Origin: Xenopus tropicalis
Taxonomy: Eukaryota; Chordata; Amphibia; Anura; Pipidae
DNA length: 64,000 nt
Assembly (NCBI RefSeq): GCF_000004195.4
Contig: NC_030681.2
Location: forward strand, 27,046,982-27,110,981
Direction: 5' to 3'
How positions within the stretch are numbered: position 1 is the first letter of the stretch; the number at the start of each line of letters is the position of its first letter. Positions 21,086 through 31,965 of this stretch are shown in pieces. The notes under the pieces are model-generated. The model had not been told where the DNA came from. It searched no databases and saw only the letters and a list, made by a program, of their open reading frames with translations. Position numbers and translations under genes: made by a program.

Positions 21086-21892
21086 CAAACTCTGGGGAAA
21101 GGGGGCAGAGTTGCTTCACTTACGTCACTTTCAATAAGTCTGGATTCTATTTTGTATTTAATTGTAAATCAATAAGGTTTACCTATTAAAGAAACAAATT
21201 CTTTCTCACTAATAATTCCACCCATTCTGGAATATTTTAAGATAAGGCTGCAGGAAAAAATGCTTTTGTGCTTTGTATGGCTGAATAAATCCAGCTCAGT
21301 GATCACCTTTCTGATGGGCTATAGGTTTGCTGGTTTGGCTAGAAGCTGAGCGACCGAACTCCATGGAGAAAGTGAAAAAAAAGATCCCCTTGCAAAGTTC
21401 CCCAAATCAAGACCAGATGAAGGCTAAAGGCAATTCATTTATTGGAGTCAGTCACATTTAAAGAACCATCAGTCTGCCTTCCAATTCTTAGACAATATTT
21501 TTTGCAGCCAGATAATGGGCTCAGCAAGATGAATGGCAATGATTATCTTGTTTCATTTTTTAAGACAAATGGTATTTTATTGCTGTAGCATGAGGAGGTA
21601 TTTATAGTTTTCATTAAATATAAGGCTTGGGGGAACAGAAGGATTGAATAGGCTGCATGGAATCTTTGCTAACTTTGTAGGGAGAATTAATTTGGTTTCC
21701 AAAAGCACACTTCTACATGTTGCCGGTTGAGAGATTGTTCTGGCAAGAACCAACACAACTAAAGGCTCTGACAAGTGTTTAATTTGTAAAGTAAAAAATA
21801 GCCTATACATTACATGGTCTTGTCTTAAGAACAATGCTATTATCTTTAAACTAAAGACAGTGGGGGGCATTTACTATTCTCTTAGGCAACAC
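21086..21892. other. Non-coding DNA, nothing recognised
   Basis: Spacer. GGGGGGCATTTACTA near 21862 resembles a GGGG..ATTTACT MITE terminus, but no partner end is seen. Confidence 0.5.
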
Positions 21893-21895
21893 TAA

Positions 21896-22202
21896 GGGCT
21901 CTGGCACACGGGGAGATTAGTTGCCCGTGACAAATCTCCCTGTTCGCGGGCGACTAATCAGTTGCCATCAGTTGCCATCCCACCATTGAAAATGTAAGTC
22001 GTCGGTGGGATGGCACACGCGGCGGCGCGATTTCAGCAAATCGTCGAAAATGCCTCGCGAGGCAACTTCGGCAATTTGCCGAAATCGCCTGTGCAGCGTG
22101 TACCATCCCAACAGCGACTTACATGGTCGCCGGTGGGATGGTAGTTCGGGGAGATTAGTCGCCCGTGACAAGGGCGACTAATCTCCCCGTGTGCCTGAGC
22201 CC
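21896..22202. mobile_element. GGGCTCTGGCACACGG foldback MITE
   Basis: Ends GGGCTCTGGCACACGGGGAG and CTCCCCGTGTGCCTGAGCCC, with TAA at 21893-21895 and 22203-22205. The interior stems GCCATCCCACC/GGTGGGATGGC and TTTCAGCAAATCG/CGGCAATTTGCCGAAATC are visible. Confidence 0.9.
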
Positions 22203-22217
22203 TAAAGGAGTGTTTTT

Positions 22218-22717
22218 AACCTGCCCGATCGATATCTGGGCGATTTCAGGCCAGATATCGGTTGGGCAGGCCAGTTGTTGTTTCCCCTACACGGGCTGAT
22301 AAGCTGCCGAAATCAGTCCAAGGGACCACCTTTAGTACTTGCTCATTGAGCACGTCTGCCTGGGGGAATCATACCACTCTGCACTTGAATCGTGAAATAT
22401 CAAACTTGAATGTTGATACATTTTCCCCCCACATTCCTTTCCCCACCCACCCTTCATGAATTCATGGGTTCTCCAAAATGGAGCACAGAGACCTGTGGCA
22501 ATTCATGGAAATAAACGTGGCAGTATGCAAATGGAAACAAATGAAAATTGGGCAGGTTTCCATCAGGCAGGTTTGATTTTCCCATCAGATCAGGGACTGC
22601 ATTGGCTCATTGGTGGTCTTCCCTCTGATGGCTCCTATTCCCGTCATTGTAATCTGATTGTTGATTACTCAGATATGAACGGACTGCTCTGATATCTTAT
22701 CATGTATGGCCAGTGTA
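22218..22717. mobile_element. GGCCATACACG-type MITE, degraded
   Basis: It starts within CCTGCCCGATCGATATCTGG and ends CATGTATGGCCAGTG before TAA. The left terminal sequence is missing. It is the same subfamily as 17493-17826. Confidence 0.65.
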
Positions 22718-22789
22718 AGACCTTAATGAAGGGGCAGTTACGTTTATTACACTTCTATCTAGGGAGGTTTATCTTTAAATTAACTGTAA

Positions 22790-23131
22790 AGGTGGCCATA
22801 CACGTGGCGATCCGACGATGTTTCGTACGACCATCGGTCGCACGAAACATCGTAAGATCCGCCACACACCATTCAGGGCTGAATCGGCAGGTAAGGAGGT
22901 AGAAACAATAGGATTTCTACCTCCTTCTGCCGATTCAGCTCTGAAGGGAGAATTTTGGTCAGGCGCCTTCTATGGCGCCCGATCAAAATTTTCAAACTTG
23001 TCCGATCGGCGAGTCGTCCGATATCGGCAGCTTCCTGCGATATCGGTCGACTCGCCGACATGCCATACACGCACCGATTATCGTACGAAACGAGGTTTCG
23101 TACGATAATATCGGTGCGTGTATGGCCACCT
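22790..23131. mobile_element. Intact GGTGGCCATACACG foldback MITE
   Basis: Ends AGGTGGCCATACACGTGGCG and CGGTGCGTGTATGGCCACCT, with TAA at 22787-22789 and 23132-23134. Internal hairpins are GATGTTTCGTACGACC / CGCACGAAACATC, TAGAAACAATAGGATTTCTA and ATTATCGTACGAAAC / GTTTCGTACGATAAT. It is the best-preserved member of a family also at 4216, 17493, 22218 and 41217. Confidence 0.9.
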
Positions 23132-23134
23132 TAA

Positions 23135-23439
23135 GGGTGGAAGAGATAAGAGATCTGACCGAGGCAAAATAAACCACTGAATGTTTTAAAAGTCATCTAT
23201 AGGAAAACTGAATGTAACAGAAAATAACTCATTTCTACTTAACTGAAAATCTCTGACACTCTGGAGCTGATAAAACAGAGGTTAATGCAAAATAGTAGCA
23301 ATTATTGGGAGAAGCCCTTCCTGACTTTGGGAGAGGGATGATTTTTTTGGGTAATCTTCGCAGAGAAATAGTGATAGAATTGAAGTTGGTATGAATCTTC
23401 AAAAAAATAAAAAACAATATACAAAAATACAACTTAAGC
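23135..23439. other. Non-coding spacer, nothing recognised
   Basis: AT-rich, with poly-A/T tracts near 23400-23465. No feature supported. Confidence 0.5.
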
Positions 23440-23740
23440 TTTTTGAAAAGAAAACATTTTTTTTAATCATTTAAAAAATATGCAGCCTTTTCATGATTTG
23501 TAATAATAAGGTTTGGAACAGTTCCCTAAGCCCCGCCCCCTGTTCCCCTGCTGATCTGACTGGCTACTTTGTGACTCAAATAAAATGTAACAGTCGACTG
23601 TCCTCGACCTGCCTTTGGCCTGCATCCTCTAAATCCCACAATTCCCTGCACACATGATGTCTATAATAAAATTAATATTACAGGGCAATGCATTGTGGGT
23701 TATGTAGTTCCTGCATGCTGTCTGTGGAGAAGTTGTTTTT
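23440..23740 (-). mobile_element. Partial T2 MITE, inverse copy of 18336-18818
   Basis: Reverse-oriented matches: TATGCAGCCTTTTCATGATT, GCTGATCTGACTGGCTACTT, CAAATAAAATGTAACAGTCG and AATGCATTGTGGGTTATGTA. The ends are missing. Confidence 0.8.
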
Positions 23741-23744
23741 GCAA

Positions 23745-24098
23745 TTTTTAATTTTTTAGGGTTTTTCAGTTATTTGTCTTTTTGTTCAGCAGCCCTCCAT
23801 TTGGTATTTTAGCAGCTGGTTGCTAGGGTCTTATTTACCCTATCAACTCAAAAGTGTTTTAAATGAGAGATGGGAATATGAATAGGAGAGGGCCTGCATA
23901 GAAAGATGAGTAATAAAAAGTAACAATAATAATAAGAGTTTTTGCCTGCCGGGGTCAGTAACCCCTATTTGAAAGCTGGACAGAGGCAGAAGAGAAAGGG
24001 CAACATTAATAAAGATAAATAATGAAGACCAATTGCAAAGTTACTAGGAATAGGACATTCTATAACATACTAAAAGTTAACCTAAAAGTCCTTTCTAC
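23745..24098 (-). mobile_element. T2 MITE fragment (same family as 9568 and 29418)
   Basis: It contains GCTGGTTGCTAGGGTC, AAAAAGTAACAATAATAATA, GGGGTCAGTAACCCCTATTT and TAAAAGTTAACCTAAAAGTC, the reverse complement of the TTAAAGGGG..TTCACC family. Both termini are eroded; it is fused to the preceding T2 fragment. Confidence 0.7.
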
Positions 24099-24597
24099 CT
24101 AGCGAAATGATGCCATCTTTTCCTTATTTCCTAAGGCTTTCTGGGCTTTGAAATAAAATCAGAAAAAGCTTTCTATTCTGCACATGGGAAGGTCTGGGAG
24201 TGTAGAGAAGCTGCAAGAAAGTATAAGGGTAGATGGCGGCAAAGTGCTAGATCAGAAAGATCCTCAAACCAGTGCAATTTTCTTATGAACTGGAGCATCT
24301 GTCCAGTCAGTTTGCTACACTGGTGGGTGCCTGACATACTGCCAGCGTATTATATTTATTCTCTATTAATAACACTTTATCCAGAGGGGCCTAAATGGTA
24401 AACCCTCACTCTGAGGTAAGATACAAACTGACTGACAAAAATTAGTGAAAAATCTACCTGAGTGTAAGTATTGTTCTGGAACCTGTAGCGATGTCCTATC
24501 TCAGTTCAATTTCTTGCTTCATTCTATGTATAGTATAGTGATAGTAAAGCCATCAAGAGAGAACACATGAGAGCACTCACAACACTAACTTTATTTA
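24099..24597. other. Non-coding DNA, nothing recognised
   Basis: Spacer without supported features. Confidence 0.5.
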
Positions 24598-24799
24598 TTA
24601 AAGGAAAATATATCCCCCCAAACAATGTAGGTCTTTATAAAAATATATTGCATAAACAGCTCATATGTAAATAAATCATTTTCCAAAAAAATAATAATCT
24701 TTTTTAGTAGTATATGCTCTTGGGTAATCCTAAATAGAAAATTGCCATTTTAAGAAGTATGGGCCGCCTCCTGGGATCATAGGATTCACAGTGCCCACA

Positions 24800-25478
24800 A
24801 ACAAGCCAAGGGCACAGATTTTGACCATGCCCATTTTTGCGACCCCACCCCCTAAATACCACTCCCATTTAAGGTTTGAACACATTTCTGGGGTCCTGTT
24901 TTATGTGTTATTACAGTTTTGCTGAAAAGGTGAAATTGTCCTTTAGGGCCGTGGCACACGGGGAGATTAGTAGCCCGCAACAAATTTCCCTTGTCGCGGG
25001 TGACTAATCTCCCTGATATACCATCCCACCGGCGAGAATGTAAATCGCCGGTGGGATGGCATACGCGGCGCCGCATATGGCATCCCACTGGAGATTTACA
25101 TTCTCGCCGGTGGAATGGTATATTGGGGAGATTTGTCACGGGCGACTAATCTCCCCGTGTGCCACAGCCCTTAAGCCTTAAGTTCCCCCAAGAGACGTGT
25201 TTAGCTTATTAGTTACAATTGTATCTCAGTTCAGGGGGGCTTTTTACCTTTCTGGGCTCTCCGCAAAAGCCACTTTTTAAATTAAAAGTGAGAAACAATG
25301 TATCTAAGTGCAGGTGATGCTCATTAAGATTTCTGGGCTCTCTGCCAAAAGCTACTTTTAATTAAATGTGTATGTTTTGTAACATCAGTGCAGGAGATCA
25401 AAGGGAAATGAGGGACTTTTCAGTAAGAATCCGGGACTGCGGGCTGAGCTGTCAAAAGAGGGACTGTCGGAAGGTATG
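24800..25478. mobile_element. CATACCTCCCAAC-type element remnant, nested
   Basis: GATTTTGACCATGCCCATTT and CCACCCCCTAAATACCACTC match the left part of 14210-15155, and GAGGGACTGTCGGAAGGTATG at 25478 is its right terminus. The left terminus is lost. Inside, a TTTCTGGGCTCTC..AAAAGC..ACTTTT segment is repeated at about 25247 and 25330. Confidence 0.65.
24946..25170. mobile_element. GGGCCGTGGCACACGG foldback MITE, innermost insertion
   Basis: Ends GGGCCGTGGCACACGGGGAG and CTCCCCGTGTGCCACAGCCC, with TTA at 24943-24945 and 25171-25173. The whole 225 bp is close to a perfect palindrome centred in a CGCGGCGCCGC segment. Confidence 0.9.
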
Positions 25479-25587
25479 ATTTACTGATATATATTCCAGT
25501 TTGGCGAGATTCTGTAATAGGTCACTTAACATAATATAAACTATCTGCTGGTAAAGTATTCATTCTGGGGGGATAGTTTTCATTTAA

Positions 25588-26610
25588 GTGATATCCTGCA
25601 GGACCTCACACCTATATTTCATGCTGCTCTCAGGGAAGCACCGCCACATTTGTTTTATAAGAGAATTTATTAGGCCTTATAAGGTAAAGCTTATGGCAAA
25701 CTGTGCTACTGATCTTTACATTTTCATGTTTTCTCTCTTTTTGTGCTGACTCATGGAAAACCACACAAATGTAGATCCTGGAATCTCGCTCTATTTATCA
25801 TCTGACTGTATGAACTGGAGTTCTTGGCTTGGTTTTTATACAGCTGTATCCAAACTTTCTCTTCTATTCATAACCCTCCGATTGTCCTTTTAAAGGGGAA
25901 TCATTTGGAATCTGCTCATAGTATCCTCTGTTTACTGTCAATAGCGTAAATCTGCTATTGCTCTCTTGGATAAAGCCAAATTCCTTTGCGGATAGTATTG
26001 TCTGTCATGGAACAACTTTAGAGATATTATAAACATTAGAGAAATGTATTCAGGGCTAAATGCTCTTGAATATTTAGGATGCAGTTTTGAATGTAAAGGG
26101 ATTAAATAGATGGTTTAAGCACAGGATCATTTCCATCTCCTATCTATAGATTTAGAATGTAATGCTAGTTATGCTAGTTCTCCTGGTTCTGTAACCTATA
26201 GCAACCAATCAGCAGTTAGCATTCAATGATATAGTGATATAAAATAAAGGTTAACAATCATGGCTGCATAACCCTGAATTAGCGACAAAATAGTAGGAAG
26301 ATGAGTCTGAAAGATGAGTCTGTGACAGGGTTAATACCCTGTCACATTAATGGGCACAGTAAAAATGTTTCATTCCATGTATACCTTTTTTCATAAATTA
26401 ATTTTTATAATTGTCAGTTTGGTTAACTATATATATATTACTATGCTGTCATGATTACATATCCTTAGAGGCAGCAGAAAGGAGATCTCTGAGGAACTGG
26501 GAAAGTAGAGGAAGAATGGAAAATGGGTAATTGCTACAGTGAGGTTAGCAACACTATTATGAATGTCTTTTGAAAAATTCCAAAAAACTGTTTGGCAAAA
26601 TGAATCTTTG
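25588..26610. other. Single-copy-looking DNA
   Basis: No transposon ends apart from a fragment near 26196 (CTATAGCAACCAATCAGCAG). A small palindrome, GTGACAGGG/CCCTGTCAC, lies at about 26321-26345. The 25700-26090 stretch is non-repetitive and might be conserved non-coding DNA, without direct evidence. Confidence 0.45.
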
Positions 26611-26616
26611 TATCTG

Positions 26617-26698
<82 letters not shown>

Positions 26699-26749
26699 AT
26701 CTATCTATCATCTATCTAACTATCTATCATCTATCTATCTATCTATCTG

Positions 26750-26782
<33 letters not shown>

Positions 26783-26806
26783 ATCTATCTATCTATCTAT
26801 CTATCG

Positions 26807-26845
<39 letters not shown>

Positions 26846-26856
26846 ATCTATCTATC

Positions 26857-26895
<39 letters not shown>

Positions 26896-26910
26896 ATCTA
26901 TCTATCTATC

Positions 26911-26941
<31 letters not shown>

Positions 26942-27111
26942 ATCTATCTATCTATCATCTATCTATCTGTCATCTATCTATCTATCTATCTATTTATCTA
27001 TCTATCGATCTATCTATCTATCTGTCATCTATCTATCTATCTATCTATCTATCTATTATCTATCATCTATCTATCTTTATCATATATCTAATATATCCTC
27101 TATTTAAACTA

Positions 27112-27151
<40 letters not shown>
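26611..27151 (+). repeat. (TCTA)n/(TCTG)n tetranucleotide microsatellite
   Basis: About 540 bp of TATC units with a TCTG block near 26650-26690 and recurring ATCA interruptions. The 198-codon SIYL-repeat frame across it is an artefact: four-base units read in three-base codons without stops. Confidence 0.98.
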
Positions 27152-27388
27152 AACTATAATTTATCTAAACACAAGTAGATGCTGGTAACAGATGCTATTA
27201 CACTTTTAAACCCCCCCCTCTCACGTTAAAGCTGTCTGTCTATCATGTAATTATATAACCAGTGGTGCTGTATGGCTGTGAAAATGGGAAAGGCCAAGAA
27301 ATAAATATGTTCAAACAAGGGAAGTTGAGAAGGTGAGGCGGTGAAGGTGAAGAAAAGAAGGCTGTGCTATACTGGACCTGTTCAGCTC
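27152..27388. other. Short non-coding spacer
   Basis: Nothing recognised. Confidence 0.5.
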
Positions 27389-27391
27389 TTA

Positions 27392-27590
27392 GGGGGAAGA
27401 CACACAGAGCTACTAGTAGCAGCTACTTGTCACGGCTACTAAAATAGACAATGCTGATCATTTACTGATAACTGTTTCTACGTGTGTTTTAGCAGAGGCA
27501 ATTCTCAGTATTGTCTATAAAAAGACATTTTCTGGAGTTTAGTAGCCCTGAAAAAGTAGCTGCTACTCGTAGTTCAGTGTGTTTTCACCC
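27392..27590. mobile_element. GGGTGAAGACACACAGAGCTAC MITE
   Basis: Left GGGGGAAGACACACAGAGCT and right GTTCAGTGTGTTTTCACCC, with TTA at 27389-27391 and 27591-27593. The interior has AGTAGCAGCTACTTGTCACG and AAAAGTAGCTGCTACT. A second copy is at 46395-46580. Confidence 0.85.
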
Positions 27591-27593
27591 TTA

Positions 27594-28137
27594 GGCATCA
27601 GCAGAGACCCAAGGAAGGCTCAGCACCAACATCCAGTTGAGGCAGAATGGCAGACCTAGGAAATGATGGATAATTGATGTCACAATGGATGTGGGTGCAC
27701 TGGGGATTTGGGGATGGATAAGGAGATCCCTGGTTTGAATATTTTTGTGGCCACTTTCCTATAACATTTAACTTGGTGGCCAGAAAGTTTTTATATTAAT
27801 GCATGTAGCGGGAAATGTATGTAAACAAATAGAAAATGTGATACTGCATCTTTTCTTTACAAGCTTAGCTTCCCATTTAGTATAGATTTTTATATAGCAG
27901 CAACATAAGATGCCAAAAGCTGCAAAAAGCACACAAATGATATTTTATTTCAACTGTATATAGCGGTCATTTTGCCAAAAATGTTGACTTGCAGCCATGT
28001 TACAGACAGACAAGGAAATACAAGTTGAAACAGTAATGTTTCCATGGAGTACATGAAATATGTATGACCCTGAATTGAAATACCGTTACCAGCTCACAAA
28101 ACGGAACCAGCTAGAACACATTCATCATGAAGATTAC
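27594..28137. other. Non-coding DNA, nothing recognised
   Basis: Spacer without supported features. Confidence 0.5.
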
Positions 28138-28503
28138 GGGGGGGGGGGGGGGGGGGGGTGTTTTACTAAAACTTTTTGGTTTTTATTTTTAAGAAACCAT
28201 GAAAAAAATTGCTAAAAAATAAAAAAAACCACAACCTTTTCACTTTGTCGCACAAAAACCAGCGTCAGAAACCACGAAGCAAAGAAAGATCTTCTAACTG
28301 TAAATGAGACGTCTGCCATTGACTTCTACATGATCTCGACAGGTTTTAGCGGGCGTATTTTAGGATTCAGAATTGTTGCGGTTCTGTTATACGATAAATC
28401 CTGGGGAAAAAAAAATCACAATTTTTTTTCCACAACAAATTATTCGGGTTTTCAGTGACTAAAAGCCCAACCTGAAAAACATGCACTTTAGTAAATGCCT
28501 CCC
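28138..28503. mobile_element. MITE with a 21-base poly-G at one terminus
   Basis: Left: a run of 21 G (28138-28158), then TGTTTTACTAAAACTTTTTG. Right: CACTTTAGTAAATGCCTCCC. These form an inverted GGG..TTTACTAAA terminus of the same style as 30818 and 32717, with the G-tract greatly lengthened. Confidence 0.65.
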
Positions 28504-29140
28504 TATATATAAGTATATTTCTATTACAAGCAAAGGTATAACTCATTTTGGGTATGCCAAATACTTGCCATAAAACCAGAGTGGGTTTTCATTGTGGTGG
28601 GGCTCAGTACAAATACTTGCCCTAAAACTGGGGCGGGTTTTCATTGTGGTGGGGCTTATTACAAAACAAATGTTCCAGGGCCCCACTATTTATATAAAGT
28701 GGAACTGTCTTACCTAGGGTCCCTATCCCCACTGTTGACATCTCGCCCTAGTGCACTTACTGTCCCTACTGCTGCTCTTTGGGGCTTTACTATTTTACAC
28801 TTATTTGAATCCCTTTCTGACAGTTCTGGCAGATATGGAGCTTATCGGATGTTGTCTAGAGCACCAAAGACCCAGAATACACAACAAATTGCCTATTGAA
28901 CTCAGAATCGTCCCTAATACAATAAGTAGTTTGACTATTTATTGCATCTGCCTCAGGGCTTTGTCCGATTGACATATCTGCAATGATGTCTTTACAGTCT
29001 TGTACTATCCTTAATGAGTAACAAATTTTTAACATTTGCTTTCTCAGGCACACTGCCACCACTAACTGCCCAGAGCCTAGTAGCACTGACCTTGTCATGG
29101 TGGCTACACTTTCTATAAAGGGGCTTTAACTTTACATCTG
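28504..29140. other. Non-coding DNA with a 52-bp tandem doublet
   Basis: ATACTTGCC..GTGGGTTTTCATTGTGGTGG occurs twice, starting at 28561 and 28613. This 52-bp doublet is unrelated to the 52-bp satellite. Open frames nearby lack any recognised domain. Confidence 0.6.
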
Positions 29141-29362
29141 GTATGTATGTATGTATGTATGACTTTATTTATATAGCACCACAAGGGTACGCAGCGCTGT
29201 ACAATCTTATAAAATACAAAATTACACACAGGGAGGACAAGTGTTATAATAAATACAATAAATATATATATATATATATATAAATGCACAGGGAATAAGT
29301 GTCATGTGGTATGAGACACAGTAGGAAGGTGGTCCCTGCCCTGTAGAGCTTACAATCTAAGT
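29141..29362 (-). mobile_element. Retroposon 3' end with (GTAT)n tail, reverse orientation
   Basis: (GTAT)5 at 29141-29161, then TTTATTTATATAGCACCA, ACGCAGCGCTGTACA and CCCTGTAGAGCTTACAATCT. Read on the minus strand this is TTAGATTGTAAGCTC..GCGCTG..TATATAAATAAA plus tail, the common 3' end of frog LINE/SINE families. A (TA)n tract lies inside near 29266-29283. Confidence 0.6.
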
Positions 29363-29620
29363 CCCTAATGTTCCACCAAGAACTATCCAAATCAGACATT
29401 CTGTCACCTAGATTTAAAGGGGTGGTTCAGCTTTAAAGTTAAATTTTAGCATTTTTATGGTTTTTGACTTCTTTGCCTTTTTCTTCTGACTCTTTCCAAC
29501 GTTTAAATGGGGAACCCTGACCCCAGCAATCAAAAACAATTCCTCTGTGAGGCTACAATTGTATTTTTATTGTTCCTTTTTATTACCTGTCTTTGTGTTG
29601 GGGCCATCTAGTCATAAATT

Positions 29621-30565
29621 AGCGGGTCCGCTATCAGGGGGGAGAGAGGTACAGTTGTGCTGGGCCCAGTGAAATACTCTTCTATAAGGGGACTTAGCCG
29701 TATTGTGAATGTTACTTAAACTGCATAAAAACAATTTACGTAATTTGCACAAAATCTAGAAACGTACTTAACTTGCATAAAAATGTAAGTAACTTGAGTA
29801 TCAAGCTAAAGACGATGCAGAGAAGCTTGACGGGGGCAGCAGGGGGCAAACTCTACTGACAACCAATGAATTAAAAAACTTGTATCATGAGTGACAGTAC
29901 AGTATTACAGTATTATCACATTAATTATTGATTTAAACTATTTATATGAACTGCTTATTATAGAGTAACATCAGTTGTTTATATTGGAAGCTATGCTTGT
30001 GGTGACCCCCAACCATAAAATTATTCCTAAAACCATCGGAAATTTGTGATTCCCGATGGTCTTAGGCGACGCTTGTGAAAGGGTCGTTCAACCCCCAAAG
30101 GGGTCCCGAAACCACAGGTTGAGAACCGCTGTCCTACAGGAACTTTCCAGTAGGGCAATGACTGATTATTGGGCACCACAGAAGCATCATTTGGCCCCTG
30201 TGGTTATGCAATTTACGTAACTTTGTGTTACTTTCAAAGAAACTTATATAACTTATGTATAAACTCCACTGACCCCCCAAATAAAATACTAATTATTATC
30301 ACTATTTTTATGAACTAATACTGACTTGTAATTGAGTCCCCTAAACTTCCATAACTTCCATATCAAGCAATGAAAGCACAGTGTGACTTATTAGTACATT
30401 AATCAATGGAACTTTTTATATGAGTGGTTTATTATAGAGTAATATCAGCTGTTTATATTGCATACACAAGGGAAGTGGCCAATATTTTGGTACTGCATGC
30501 TTGTGTTCATCGGGGGCCCCATATACATAACTTGCATGGGGCCCCAAAGTTTTGATGGTGGCCCT
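29621..30565. repeat. Insert in T2 MITE, imperfect internal duplication
   Basis: TTATTATAGAGTAACATCAG then TTGTTTATATTG at 29955-29987 recurs with few changes at 30430-30460, and weaker similarity continues on both sides. This suggests an old tandem duplication of about 470 bp. Only the first half carries the SPIN-like fragment. The origin of the insert is unknown. Confidence 0.5.
29997..30131 (+). mobile_element. SPIN-like hAT (Charlie-type) fragment
   Basis: TGTGGTGACCCCCAACCATA, AAAATTATT, then CCGATGGTCTTAGGCGAC, GTGAAAGGGTCGTTCAACCC and CACAGGTTGAGAACCGCTG. This matches, from memory, the 3' part and terminus of the non-autonomous SPIN/OposCharlie hAT group, which is known from Xenopus and several other tetrapods. 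The 5' end and part of the middle are deleted, so no TSD can be read. Confidence 0.7.
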
Positions 30566-30690
30566 GTATATTAGTCTCTTATTTAAACCACTGGACCCTA
30601 GCAACCAGAGAACTGCTGAACTAAATGCTAGATAATTCAAAAACTACAAATAATGAAACATCATACTGGATTGTAACTTCCATTTTATTC

Positions 30691-30814
30691 TTTCTTTATT
30701 TTGTACTTCTCCTATTGCACTCTTAGTTGTATATGCAACCTATGAAAGGTGGTTTTACACTTGGAACATAGGGACAGCAGTCTATCAATAGTTAGAGAGC
30801 CCCATGTAGAATAC
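30691..30814. other. Short spacer
   Basis: Nothing recognised. Confidence 0.5.
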
Positions 30815-30817
30815 TTG

Positions 30818-31256
30818 GGGGCTGATTTACTTACCCACGAACGGGTCGAATGGAGTCCAATTGCGTTTTTTTCGTAATGATCGGTACTTTGCTATTTTTT
30901 CGGATTCTTTACGAATTTTTCGGATCCAATACGATTTTTGCGTAAAAACGCGAGTTTTCCTATCCATTACGAAAGTTGCGTAAAAAGTTGCGCATTTTGC
31001 GTAGCGTTAAAACTTAAGCGAAAAATGCGCAACTTTTCGCGTAAGTTTTAACGCTACGAAAAATGCGCAACTTTTTACGCAACTTTCGTAATGGATACGA
31101 AAAACTCGCGTTTTTACGCCAAAATCGTATTGGTAACGAAAAATTCGTACAGAATCCGAAAAAATCGCAAAACATACGAAAAAGTCGCAAAATGTTCGTT
31201 TTCAAGTTGGAACTTTTCCAATTCGGGTCGGATTCGTGGGTTAGTAAATCAGCCCC
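30818..31256. mobile_element. GGGGCTGATTTACTTACC foldback MITE
   Basis: Ends GGGGCTGATTTACTTACCCA and TGGGTTAGTAAATCAGCCCC, with TTG at 30815-30817 and 31257-31259. The 439-bp body is almost entirely self-complementary (GCGTTAAAACTTA..TAAGTTTTAACGC near the centre). Frames on both strands here are mirror images of one palindrome and are not genes. Confidence 0.9.
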
Positions 31257-31259
31257 TTG

Positions 31260-31965
31260 GTGTAGCCATTGTTTGCAGAAGAACTGTGTTTCATACGACT
31301 CTACATTAAATGTCAATATTCATAGGCAGCCAGCTTTATGTAGGCACATTGTTCAGATTATGTATACTTGTATACTTGTGTACCCATCTCTTTTTTTTCT
31401 GCTGGATTATATAAACGTTTCTAGAAAGTACTGGCACTTCTGCTGCTTAAAAAACAACAGTAGTTAATTCATATTTAATTGTATTGTATGTGCCAGGATG
31501 ATTTTATTTGGTGTTCTGTTAGGTTTGGGCTGACGGATTTATAGAGAAACCCCAACTAAAAATAATCTGAGCTGTGGCTCTGGTTCAACACATCTACATT
31601 ACAATAAAAGCTACACATAAGGCACCCCTTAATAGACAGAGAAGAAGAGTTTTTGCAGTGATGGGGATTCTAATGACTTGTAAATGGAACATTAAAGCTT
31701 AAATTGAAATCATTTAATGTAAAAGAAGATCAGTGTTGGAATTTCTGATACCTGTACAAGGATTTTTGACCAGAAATAAATCATATTTATCTTGTAGAAA
31801 TCAAATATGGCAGACAAAATCTGACCATGTTAAAAAGGTTAATACACACTTTAATGTTCCTGTTTAGTTGAGCTTTGTTCCTACCCCAACATGGTCTTAT
31901 GCTGCTTTACTACATAAGTAAAAAGAGGAGGTTGGTCCTGATGCAACTACACCTCTTGTGCTTTG
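31260..31965. other. Non-coding DNA, nothing recognised
   Basis: Spacer without supported features. Confidence 0.5.

Larger units (their letters stand above)
24602..25583. mobile_element. T2 MITE (AGGAAAATATATCCCCCC) with two nested layers
   Basis: TTAA (24598-24601) plus AGGAAAATATATCCCCCCAA at the left; GGGGGGATAGTTTTCAT and TTAA (25584-25587) at the right. Left-arm words (TAAAAATATATTGCATAAAC, TTGGGTAATCCTAAATAGAA) recur at 60050-60180, so this is the family that carries the 31-bp array there. A CATACCTCCC-type element, itself containing a foldback MITE, splits it. Confidence 0.85.
29418..30690 (+). mobile_element. T2 MITE (TTAAAGGGGTGGTTCAG), split by about 950 bp
   Basis: TTAA (29414-29417) plus AGGGGTGGTTCAGCTTTAAA. 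It runs to about 29620 and resumes near 30566 with ATATTAGTCTCTTATTTAAA, GACCCTAGCAACCAGAGAAC and AATTCAAAAACTACAAATAA, so it is one element disrupted by foreign DNA. The right terminus is absent. Confidence 0.7.

Noticed and set aside
26563..27159. 198-codon SIYL-repeat open frame
   Set aside because: Translation of a TCTA microsatellite; no stop occurs in that unit.
31014..31467. Paired frames of 100 and 134 codons on opposite strands
   Set aside because: They lie in the self-complementary core of the MITE at 30818-31256 and mirror each other.
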